64,000 nt of DNA from positions 992,001 to 1,056,000 of the forward strand of contig CM024186.1 of NCBI GenBank assembly GCA_013433145.1, in the 5' to 3' direction. This DNA is from Ascaris suum (lineage: Eukaryota > Nematoda > Chromadorea > Rhabditida > Ascarididae). A program made the translations under genes and the position numbers. Numbering within the stretch: position 1 is the first letter of the stretch; each line of letters opens with the position of its first letter. The notes beneath the pieces are model-generated. The model had not been told where the DNA came from, did not search any database, and was given only the letters and a program-made list of their open reading frames with translations. Below, one piece after another: positions 47,842-59,134 of the stretch.

Positions 47842-50800
47842 GGCCAATTCGGATACAAACTGCTGAGAGTATTGTCTACACCGAATATGGAGAGTCGATC
47901 ATCGAAGAACGGATTGAGCTTATTGGATATGGGCCTCGTGATAAAACTAAACGACAAATTCGCTTGAAACCTCGAGTGAAGAGAGTCACTCCGGCAGTAA
48001 GACTACTTTCATGGATAAAGTTTGATGATGGGAGGTGGGGGGGGGGGGGGGGGGGGAAGGCCCACACGGCATTTGTTGTCGATTTATTCATCAAGTGTGC
48101 AATTACACTATTCTTTTTCGAGATGATTTGCAAGAAATTTTCTAATTTACTCAATATTTTCTAGTCGCCTTAGTGCATCTCCACTCACTCATTTTCTGGA
48201 TATTTCCAATGATCATGTTCTGTCGCACAATGAGACTTGCATATTATTAAATATATCATCCATAAAGATGCAGAGTGATGAGAGTTTGAGGATCGGATCG
48301 AAGTGTTGGCGCAATTGCTACCCATCCATCTGCAAAGATTCAGAATTGCGACTTTATCATCCCATACTTACCTATCAGGAACTATAAATTATCATATATT
48401 CTATTAGAAAGCCAAATGAGGACTCGACATATGAAGGCAATTTATTTTTATTTATATTTATTTATTTATTAGATCCTCAAAAAAAAGAATTTTCAGCATA
48501 AACTCGAACAACAACCGGATACAAAACAAACAGTTCTCATTGCCGATAATTATATTAGAATAAATCGATCAACACGATTGAAAAAAATCAAAAAGACGAA
48601 TAATATTCCTCTGAAAACGCCAATAAAATACACGGAGACAAGTCAATTTACAAGTGATGGAAATGGTATGCGAAATATCGAATATCATTAATTTCATCCA
48701 ATGTTCAAATTTATATTTAATTACTATTTAAATAGTTTTTAGTCTTGAGATTATAAATGAAAAATGATTAGCTTTACTCTGAATGAAAATATTTGAAATT
48801 AATGTATGGCATTATGTAAAATTGCTTCCGCATGCTTTTATCCTCTTCAAAGTTATAAAGTAAATAATTTAATTCACAGCAAGTGGCTATAGAAAAAAAT
48901 GGAAATGAAAAATTGGAATTTATCCATTTGTTTTGAAAATTATTTATATTTATAATTATTGAAAAAGGAAAAGATGGAAATTGAAAATTATTTGTTTTAT
49001 TAATGGGAAGTATTTCGTACATTTTTTTTTACCTATTACTCTAATAAAAGAGCAAGTGTTCTTAAATATGCTCACATCTATTATATCTAAGAGGCAATAT
49101 TTTTTAAATTATTATAAAATTAGAAATTCAACGTTTTCGATTTTATTGTTTATAGCAATCAAAGAGATTCGAAATTCACATTTGAATAGGAAACATCGAC
49201 CTGTATTGACGGCAAGATCGGAAACAGCACTTGATACTATGCGCGTTTATAATTTAATTGGACCGCTCGAAGTGACCGCTAAACAAGAGGTCACCAACGA
49301 TGAGAATAACGGATATACGATTAGCGAAACGCTTGAACTTCGTGCCGCGAATAGTAAGGCTGAACCTACCGAAGTAATTCATCGTTTAAGTTTAATTTTT
49401 AATTCGAATGAACAATGAAGGAAAAACCGAATGTAAAGGAAAATCATTTCCAACGATCGATTTTTCGTAGCTGTATCGTATTCGGCATTGCTAATTTGCA
49501 TATGGAACGTTGCAAGTAGTGGTTTCAGAATACCTCCAATAACCGGTTATTCTACATGCCACCATCCATCTTGTCCGATCTCTATTCTTTCCTCTCTCCT
49601 CTCACTTTTATAAATAGTAGGCCTGATAAAGCTGAAGAACTATGAGCTGTCGAAGTTTTCTCGTAAAGAAATCAACTTTCAGCGTCTTGTTCCACTCGTA
49701 CAGAAAAAGCAAGAGGCTGCGGCTGATCCCGGCAAAGGTGTGCCTTGTAAACGCAACGAAAGAATCTTCATCGGTGATAACGTGATCGCTATTGATCGTA
49801 TCATTCGCCTCTCATCGCCTCAATCGGTAACATTTCGATCGTAACAAAAAAAAAGCATTTCTAAAGATTAAAATTAAAGAGTATAACGCTTATGGAGGTT
49901 CTCTCCCAACACGTTGAAAATACCGTCATCCATCGTCAATATCATGCAGCAAGAAATGACAGGATGCTTCAGAATCGTCGATATTTCAGATGAAAAGCTT
50001 CTCGTTGGTGGAACATCGAGGTTATATTTGCGATACTCATACTGCTCGGTTCGTAAATTCTTTCTTCTACAAAAGAGACCATAATTTTTTTTAAATATTC
50101 TGGGTTCGTTTGTCTTTTGCATCAAAATGTTTTTCCCTGATCGCTTTTTGGACCGACAGCTTCATCAATTCAAAGCAGTAGGGTGCACCGCTGCTTGGAA
50201 GTTAATGTCTCAAGGAAATTACATTTATCAAGAATTAATATGATATGATTGGATTATAAAGGTGCTGCTGCTTCGACTTGCTGCATATATATCTGCTCAG
50301 ATGCTTAAGTTGCTCAAGTTTGCAAGTTGGTCAAGTTTGCAAAGGAATCACATTTATGAGATGCTGCTATGTTGTTAATTCGGAAATCAATCAAATACAT
50401 GTTCCTCCTCATTACTGCAACGATTTAACCTTATAGGAATCAGAAGGATTTAAATTCGACAAAGAGTTCATAGTAATAAATTTGAAGTGACCACTAGTGA
50501 CCACAGTAATATATGACCGTTTGAATCCTTGATGATTTCTTTGTATCATCTATAATCTACGTAAGTGAATGTAGTTGAAAAGGCTTTCAATAAAGCACTT
50601 GTTCGAAAACCTACTGACTAAAATCTTAAATAGCTATGGCTTGCGGTAAGGTGGGCATTGGTTTATTGTAGATAATTGACTTCCTTCAAAAAATATATTT
50701 TTACCTTGTAAATTCACTGTTTTGTGTTAATCAAGTTGCGAGGGTGCGCAAAAGACTTATCGCACCCATTGCTAGATCCATAGAGCGATATACCATCCAT

Positions 50801-53800
50801 CTTTTCCTTGTTTATTTATATTGGTAGGATTTTTGTACCTCCTGACAGTACTCATTGAATATCTTCAGGGAAAAATCACCTGAGAGGCTAATGACAGCAA
50901 AGAGTTATGGAAACGCTCCGCAGCACTATTCCATGAATTCATTCGCAAGTTCTGAAGGTAGTATGGAAAGAGCCTGTTTCTCGTCTATGCATTTGTTTTT
51001 GAAGTTCCTAAATGAAGAATTAGCGGAAACAAGAGGCGAATCACGCCTGTTGTCTCAACATCCTGCCATTAAATTGGAACTTACACATAGGAAATAGCCA
51101 CATCAACCATAGGTTCTCCTTGAAAACGCTATAATTTGGAGTAAAGATAAACGAAATAAACTTACTTCACCGGTGCATTGATAAACACTGAAGATATAAT
51201 TTCAATACTCGAATCTAGACGATCGATATCGATTTGCATATCACTAATACGAGGATTTGATTCTTCCGAAAATTTACGGATGAATCTTATTTGTTCTCAA
51301 TCTCAAAAATTTAAATTTTTGGAAATTTTAAATTCAAACAATTTCACAAATTTCGGCAACCATAATCGATCACCATAGTGAGATATTACAATGGCGCCAA
51401 TAAACATGGCGATGCTTTAAAATGAAATCGATATCGCAATAGAGTCGTTGTTTCAGATTCGTTGATAAAGAAATGGAGAGAAGATCGGGAAGAAGAAAGT
51501 GAAGATGTACATACTGCAAAATTAATCACCTCACAAACATTACAACAAATTTCTGATAAACAAACTTCTACAATTAAATCGAAATATTCACTTCCGTTGA
51601 AAAACGCTCAAAAAGGTTCTCAGAAAAATTCTTTGAAGTTAGATTAAACTCAAACGAATTTATTCGGAATAGTTGAGATTTTTTTTTAATAGTTCAGTTT
51701 TTTTTTGGTTATTTTAAGGAGAATTAATCCGTTAAACCTATTTCAATGAGAAAATATTTAATGAATTATTTTCGTATAATTAAATTGAATTTTTTTTTCG
51801 AATTTTTTCAATTTTTACTAAACAATAATATCAATTTCCATCGTAAATTATAAAACGAAAAATAGTTTATTTCAATTCGAAACAATTCTTTGGTTAGTTA
51901 GCATTCAAGGCAATTTTTGTAGGATAGTTTTGATGTTTTAGTTTTATTTGAGAACTTTATTATGAGCGAAATAAATCTTTTGGATAGATGTGAAGAAATA
52001 AATTGAATGGAGATAATTGACACCAGTGTATGTAATACTTGATAATGTTGCATAAAAACACCTTTTGAACTGATGGTTCAGTGGAGATTATAGTCAGTGA
52101 AGAACAAATCAGCATTTATCTTGTCGAATTTGCTATTTAAGCTAACCATCAACAGTATGTAAATTTCAGGTTCAAGAAAAAGTGGATATAAGGGATATCA
52201 ACGACAGCTATCCAGTCCTCTTCGAGATGACGACCAGAGCCGCCCTACTGGTAACAGAAATAAGACAAAACTAGATTTGGACAGGTGAATGTCTAATAAA
52301 GGTGTGGTGAATAGCTGAAGGCGATAACACAGGTTTTAGCACGCTATAGTTGTAGCTACTGCTTCAAACTTCCATGGGTATGTGTTAGGAAACGCTTAAT
52401 TTGCAGCGATATCCTCGAAAACTTCATAAAATAGAACGAAGAAAGGCAATATTATTGGTTTGTCCATTTCCAGAGCTTTTTGCTTATGATCTCCAACTTC
52501 TCGACCTCATTATATATACATATTCATTCCCATATTCCGGCTTATAATTAATTATAGATAGAAACACTAGCTTCGATCCAATGATAACATGTGATGGTTA
52601 AGTTGGTGTACAACAAGGTTAAGTCCAGGACGAGACTTTGACTTATCTAGATGTTATGTTTCACGTATCCAGCGCAATTTACCCTCATTTTTGGGATCTA
52701 TTTCTACATATGCGGTATTAATACACTTTTTTAGCGCTCAGAAATATGTGGTTTAAAGTGTGCAGCTACTATTTTCCATTACCTATTAGTATTGTGGATG
52801 TTCAGCTTAAATCTTCCGCTTAAATTAAAGAGTGACCAAAATAGTTTGTAAATAATACGCTCTCAATGCTCGGTAATTAAATGCAGGGGAACAAAGCAAA
52901 GGTATTCTCCGCAAATCGCAACGGTCCACAAATCCAGAGTATCCGGACGATCTTCCCGCTCTACCTTGTCGAAACGGAGTGAACCTCAACCAGATCTTAG
53001 GACCGCTCGTCGCCTTCCGTCCACTAATGTGGAAGCACTTGGCGAGTGTTGCATTATGGATGAAAGCTCACCATGCGAGCATTCGTTGGAGGAGGTTAAT
53101 ATAAAACCGCCTGATCAAGTTATACAAGAGCTCAATGGAATTGCTTATTATGTTGAGAAATCCCTCCAAGCCGCTATCCAGAGAGCACATACAGCAGGTA
53201 GACGCAGATCGACCTCAACCGCATCCACAAAATACAGCGAAGTGGACAAGTCATCTAGTACAACGAACGACCATCAGTATAACTCCGACAATGAGCAACA
53301 ACAAAAGCGCAGCCATCAGAATTCGCAGACGTTGCATACCTCAAAGAAAATAACGAGGAATGAAGTGAATCATAAAACTAATGAGGATTGCGCATCGGAT
53401 ACGATCAACGCCAATCGCCGATACACTGATCCAGAACTACGAAATCAAAGAAAATTTCATCAGCGACGTATAGAAAAGAATAAAGTTGGTTCGATACGAT
53501 TAGATTTACTACAACATGCACCATCGATGTTCGATGAAGAAATTAAAACTTCACGATCGCCAGGTTGTTGCACTGAGCGTAAACTTCAGGAAAATTCTTC
53601 GAGAGCTGTTGCATCCGATTCGCCTCGAAATTATTTTGGATCAAATGAATCTGATGAGCAATGCAGTATGTGTTTTATTTTTATTGCTTTATAATTGAAT
53701 TTAAAAAGTGGAACTGTTTACTATGTAATGCGCTCTTGTAATTCTATTCACTAAAATATCAGGCTTTTTTTTGTTTTTTCTCTCTTTTATTAAAATATTT

Positions 53801-56800
53801 CCCAAGCATGGTATAAGGGTAACCAGCAGTCATATGGAGCAATCCTGATTTTTTGATGACTCTTTCAATTCCTCCAAATGGTTTCAACTCCAATTCAACT
53901 GCAATTGCAATTACTCTTCAACTGTCCTCGTATTATACGTATATAAGCTGATCGTGGTCGCGTGAAGGTAACTTACCTCGCGCATCAAAGTTCTCCCATT
54001 CTCCTCTTATGCGCACCAAAGTTAACAAGTTTCATAGCTTCACCAGATTCCGAATTGAAACCAATCCACAGACAGACAGACACACAGACGAATGCACATA
54101 CACAAGCATACGCACAGACATGACATCGCTATAATGCGCTCGGCAAGTAGAAATTTAAAACATGGTCAATAAAGTGGCCAAAAAAACTCTTCAAGGACGA
54201 TAGGTGTCTTGAAATTTTTCGACTACTTCCGCAATTTTCAATGATATTATGTTTATAAATATACTCAACGATTCTTTCTGGTCTCGTATTGAAATATTCC
54301 ATGGAACCTCATTTATTTATCCTTATTTATATAAGCTTATCTTGATGCCTGCCAAACACGTAACACGTAACCTGCAATTTCCTCTCCCCATCCCCCATCC
54401 TCCTCCCACCTTATATCGTGGCATGAATTGCGCCTCTTGCGGAACTTATTTGGCAAGGATAGGTAACTTCAGGTGCTCCTCAGCCGAGGGTCGGGCTACG
54501 CCCTGATAAAAACCAATCGAAGGTCAGGAATGCACTTGGTAGGCCAAATCTCCCGATATTAATTCGGCCTTAGCTTAAGCGCCTAGAGCATTTATTTCGC
54601 CTTAAAATTAGGCAGCACACAATTATCTAACAAAGCGCCTGTTTGTAATAAAGTATAGAATATTGGAAGCAATTTTTCCTACCGCATATTGCTAACTCAA
54701 GAAAGATTTAAGGTAGAAATTCTGGATTTCCACTGGATTACTTATTACTTTTGCAACGCCTTTAAAATCAAGACGATCAGAGCGATCATAGCAAGTAGGA
54801 GATAATATCGATACAGAAATGAAACTCCTCTTTGATATTATATAACCGATAAACGCACGTTTTCAGCTTTTGGATTTTTCGGCATGGGACATGACAGAAA
54901 AGAATCTATGATGAACAACAAATCGACGGTGTAGGCGATTTGTTTTCACTTTCTTTACTATGTAGATGATGATCACTTATGATCGATATGGGTAGTAATA
55001 ACAAAGTCCTTTTGCTTCTTCAGTTTTTCCGGTAAACCTTGACCGGAACTAGCTAACTGTTTCCGGCTTAATCTGACTTGCAAAGAACGAATTTCTATAT
55101 TATCCTAACTGATGACGTGAACTTATCGTTTGAATATTGACATTTAGTTATGGAATCGAGAAAATATAAAAAAGATAAGTTATGTTTAAATACTTTATGG
55201 TTTATTGAAGAATTTAGTAAAGTACAATATGAGTGATATTCTTATTCAGGAATCAGGGTCAAGAAAACAATCTCGCTAGAGTTATTCGCATTCCATCGAG
55301 GGTGGATTCACTAGGAGCCAAAAGAAATCCACCTAACATCCGGAATCACTCAAGTACTACGCCATCAGGTAATTATGAAGCAATTATCCATATCTTCCAA
55401 CTATTATCCTCCCAGTTATCAGTACTATCTATCATGATGAATACTGCTTATTGCTATAGTTCCTCACTCCCTTTGAGGTCTGTAAATTTGTCCCTTATTT
55501 GTCCCTTATTATGAAGACATTGGTTAAAAAATGCTGTGGAAATAGAGGATTACCTTGAAATGTAGTTCGCTGATTGTGATTAATCGCTGCTGAGACTTGA
55601 AATCAATACCATCATTTATAGCCAAAGTTAATCGTAGATCAACAAAGATGAAAGAAAGAATACTGCTATACCTCACTTTAAGCATTATCGGCAATCATCA
55701 TAAATTTTCGTTAGAGGACTGTGAATATGTCGGTGAAAAATTCAGGACTTTCGGCAACGGCGAGTTTCGACAAAGGTAAAGGCGCATCTTCTCGTTCGAA
55801 GTAAGTTTGAGGGAATTATGAGGTCATCTTGTAGTAAACGTTAGAAATGTCACCACTAAGCACCTAAAACCTTAAGGCAGAAACCTCTGAGCGTATTGTT
55901 TTTATGGCAATTCGTAGGATGTTAAATGAAATTGCATTGGTTGCAAGGGTATGTGTCGGTATACTTGAGAGTCGAATAACGTGTTAATAGATATGGTATA
56001 GCATTAGACCATCATATTGTTGAAGAGCCTCCATATAGCTTGATAGAGCCTAATAGGTTTGAACAGTATTGATAGAGCCTAGTATTGAACAGTATTGATA
56101 GAGCCTAGTAGGGTTTGAACAGTATTGATAGAGCCTAGTAGGTTTGAACAGTATTGATAGAGCCTAGTAGGTTTGAACAGTATTTCACCTCCAATTTCTA
56201 AAATTATTTCAAGAATAATCACATGAAAAAAAAGTCTCGTAAAATATTTTTGTTTATTAGTATCCAATCGATAATCTCATTTATTTTATTGATTTTAAAA
56301 TAGAATCCAACAAAACAACTTCTTTATACATTCATAAATTTTTTTTTCAGAGGAAATTTAAATATACGATATACAACTCAACATTCATCGCAACAAAGAA
56401 GAACCGAAATGATTCAACGAGAGGTTTCTATCCTTTTATTTCGATTTCCATTAAAAAATTGATTGATATGTATGTGAAATATAAACGCTTATTTTAAATG
56501 AAATATACAACAATCATAGAAGTTCCTTCATTATGGAATACCTGAGAAGGTATTTATAAATGAAAATTTATGCCTGAGAGAAGTGAAATTTTTCAGGATG
56601 GTTCACGTGCAGAAGTGGCAAGCGGTAGAAATAATATCGTCATTGAAGCACTCGACGATCGTGGAATGACGGTAGAAATAAACTTTCCATTATTCGTTAC
56701 TGGTGCATCTCCCTCTTGAAATTTTTTACCTTTCTAATCGCATACATACATCTGAAGTTTGATATTTTCTCTGTGGTAGGGTTTAAGATGGGAAGCTTAT

Positions 56801-57378
56801 GGTATTTCTACTATATCACCGTATGACAACATGGTCGCTTCTGTCTTCAAGCGGGAAGTAGCATAGATAGTCGGCATCTGTGTTGAAGCTGATGCATTAA
56901 CATGCGCTAAGCTTGACCTTACACGCACTTTCCTTCAATATTCACACCACTTCTACATCTTCACATAGACATCTATGGCCTTATTCGGGAAAATATTGTT
57001 ACGATGATTCATAATCCACAGCACTTGTTAAGGCATAAGATTAAATTGTTACGTTGAGTTTCAGCTCGTCTTTATCACCTGCAGGAGTTATTTTCTTATT
57101 TCAGGTGGATGCATATTTTAGGTGTTCTGGTACTTCTCCAGGGCTTCTTGTTTCCTCCTCAAGCTCAGATTCTCCGAGTTCCGGCTCCATTATTTCATTT
57201 TCTATATTCTTCATATCGTCTATAAACTGCCTGTTTCTTGAAGGTTGAAGTTGATCTCAGTATCACGATGAAGGATCCAGCAGGTAAGGTAGTACCATTG
57301 AACGGCGATTTCGGTTCACGTATTCGACGTGTTATGATCAATGGACGTCAGTTTTATGAAGCTAAACGCGACAAGTGA
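47842..57378 (+). CDS. Large unknown protein, 15 in-phase exons, about 852 residues (5' end unresolved)
   Basis: Exons: 47842-47996, 48497-48665, 49156-49353, 49621-49826, 49950-50020, 50869-50957, 51457-51615, 52170-52284, 52887-53665, 54867-54930, 55250-55368, 55622-55775, 56351-56423, 56597-56671, 57244-57378. Every junction keeps the frame to the TGA. No family was recognised. The fourth exon and the second carry a related motif (IFIGDNVIAIDRIIRL versus VLIADNYIRINRSTRL), so an internal beta-strand-like module is repeated. The 259-codon ninth exon is a polar linker rich in Ser, Gln, Arg and Asn, with one helix-prone segment (PPDQVIQELNGIAYYVEKSL). The end is again strand-like (NNIVIEALDDRG, VDLSITMKDPAGKVVPL). 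No signal peptide, membrane segment or catalytic motif is seen. Reading through the donor at 51616 gives a stop at 51647, a possible short isoform. The fifth exon could instead end at 50048, which breaks the frame with the next. Confidence 0.7.
56041..56182. repeat. Intronic minisatellite, about 32-bp unit
   Basis: Five units of TTGATAGAGCCTAGTAGG plus TTTGAACAGTA. Copies vary by a few deleted bases (one lacks part of the AGTAGG-TTTG portion). It lies in the intron between exons 55622-55775 and 56351-56423 of the large unknown gene. Low divergence implies recent expansion. Confidence 0.85.
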
Positions 57379-57602
57379 CAACAATCCGTTCCGGATAGCC
57401 CGACACGACAACAAAATCACATAGAACCTCTTTTTTTGTGACAAAGAATGTCTCACCCACTCTGCATCGTTGCGTGTCTTCTTCGAGCCCTCAATTATCT
57501 TTGTCTTCTATAAAATCTGTCTTTAAAAAAATACACAAAACCATGCCTCATCTAAGATTCGAGCATGATGCACCACTGCTTTATATAACCTGCATGTCTT
57601 TC

Positions 57603-58366
57603 ATTTCTTTGCCTGTACCCATTTTGGCAGGAAAAGGCAAAACCATCGTTCAAGCTAACTCTCTCAATAAACGTTACTTCGCTATACTCTGTACGCCATA
57701 AGTAGTACATTCAGCTAGTTATTGCTACACAACTACCAAATTGCTGGTTACCTGGAAGGTAAACTGCGAACAACAGCGCAATACCATGTTCCAATTAGCC
57801 TGCCCATCTTTAACGACTGCAGCCAATTGTACTTCTATAAGCGGATGTCACCAGAAGCAGGTAATGAGAATCTGAGAAGGTGTCGAGAAAGTGGTCATCA
57901 AACGAGCGACAGCTGTTGATATATTATGCAAAATTCGTCGGAACATGGTATCGCTATGTACGAACGGATTCACATCCTCTTGTAATTCGCACTTCAGATT
58001 CCGGATTCCCATCTTCTCCGGAAATTTATTCTTTCTGAACGCCGTTGGACTGATTTGGTGTATATGCTGAGATTTCTTATTCATTTCGATTTACTTTAAT
58101 TTGCTCATAATATAACTGCTGTTGAAACTGTCCGTCATTATAATAAATGTGGTGTTTCATACCAAAAAAAAAAAAATTTAAGCGAGATTGAAACCGTAAC
58201 TCGTCAACTTCACTAAGCGAACAAACAGTATCACTCTTCCAAGTAGTTTCTTAGCACATCACTTAAAATCTATGCAAGAAGTCCTCGAGCATTACCACAA
58301 AAATTCGGAGGTCATTTTTCGAAAGAATAACACCCTTTCAATCGACTTTATCCATCCACAGTGCAA
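57603..58366 (+). other. Ambiguous coding fragments with weak PDZ- or SH2-like character
   Basis: Between two firmer genes, several short open segments have splice-like ends but do not chain. At 57823-57860, after CTGCAG and before GTAATG, one frame reads QLYFYKRMSPEAG. From about 57870 another reads GVEKVVIKRATAVDILCKIRRNMVSL, which resembles the last helix and strand of a PDZ domain. At 58256-58366, after TTTCTTAG and before GTAAGC, a frame reads KSMQEVLEHYHKNSEV...LSIDFIHP, resembling either the end of an SH2 domain or of a PDZ domain. In a MAGUK context PDZ exons upstream of SH3 would be expected, but the spacing lacks the central GD..L..VN part and there are frame breaks. The segments may be decayed copies, unrelated open stretches, or parts of an unresolved gene model. 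Confidence 0.25.
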
Positions 58367-58678
58367 ATGTAAGCCGAGCGGTCGGCTGGATGGAATCTTT
58401 GTGTATCACCACTGCAACCACATTTCGCCCATGATTAATGTCATAAGCAAAGAGCCTACAATCGCACAGCATTGAAAGCAAGCCAGCAGTAAGAGTACCA
58501 TAAAATAAGAGGTGAGAGTAACATCGATACGCCCTTCTCTTAGCCCATATTGGCTTCTATTTATCTTTCGAGTACCACATTTGTTTACTTACTTATTTAC
58601 TTTCATTTAGCATTTATGCACATATCACTTCACTTCCACTTAGGTGATGTTTAAGGTCGCATGAAGGTCACGACTTAT

Positions 58679-58870
58679 GCTCGTTTCCTGCCCATCGGAT
58701 GCTGATGAGTCGATCCATCGTCGTTCCATTTAAGAGGAGAGTCCGGACTTGCTCCACTGCAATCATCCCGATGAGTCTGCTGGTCGGAGTGGTTCGAAAG
58801 GATGAGGTCAAAAAATTCGGTCGCAGCCTTCTTGAAACCATTGCGCAGTAACCAACGCTAAAAGATGAAT
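58679..58870. repeat. Dispersed repeat, copy 1 (unidentified family)
   Basis: About 190 bp, GC-richer than its flanks, clearly related to 61608-61795. Shared blocks include TGCTGRYGAGTCGATYCAYCG, GAGAGTCCGGA, GCTCCAC, TCCCGATGA and GCCTTCTT(G/A)AAACC. No coding frame is shared between the two copies, so this looks like a non-coding mobile element (for example a SINE or a non-autonomous DNA element) or an old transposon scrap. No flanking duplication was established. Confidence 0.6.
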
Positions 58871-59134
58871 CGAAATCACCACTACTTCCTCCAGATTTGT
58901 CGATCCAAAGTGTTCAAAAATGTTAATTAATGATAGGCAAGAAAGAATTAACAACACCGTTCCTCATTTTATTTCGATATGATATTTCTTAATGATTGGC
59001 CGATACTTTGTAGTGTCTCTCAAAACAATATCAGATCACAAGATTATCAACACTGATACTGCTTATCAAAATTAATAAATATTGCGGGTGTTGATATTGC
59101 ATGATTCACGTTCTTCTGATATTCCCTCAAATAG

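Noticed and set aside
47876..48154. Minus-strand frame with poly-Pro
   Set aside because: Shadow of the plus-strand exon 47842-47996 plus a poly-G run.
58700..58735. Hammerhead ribozyme (CTGATGAG core) in the dispersed repeat
   Set aside because: The expected GAAA after stem II and the GUC cleavage context are absent, and copy 2 has GGCGAG instead of GATGAG.
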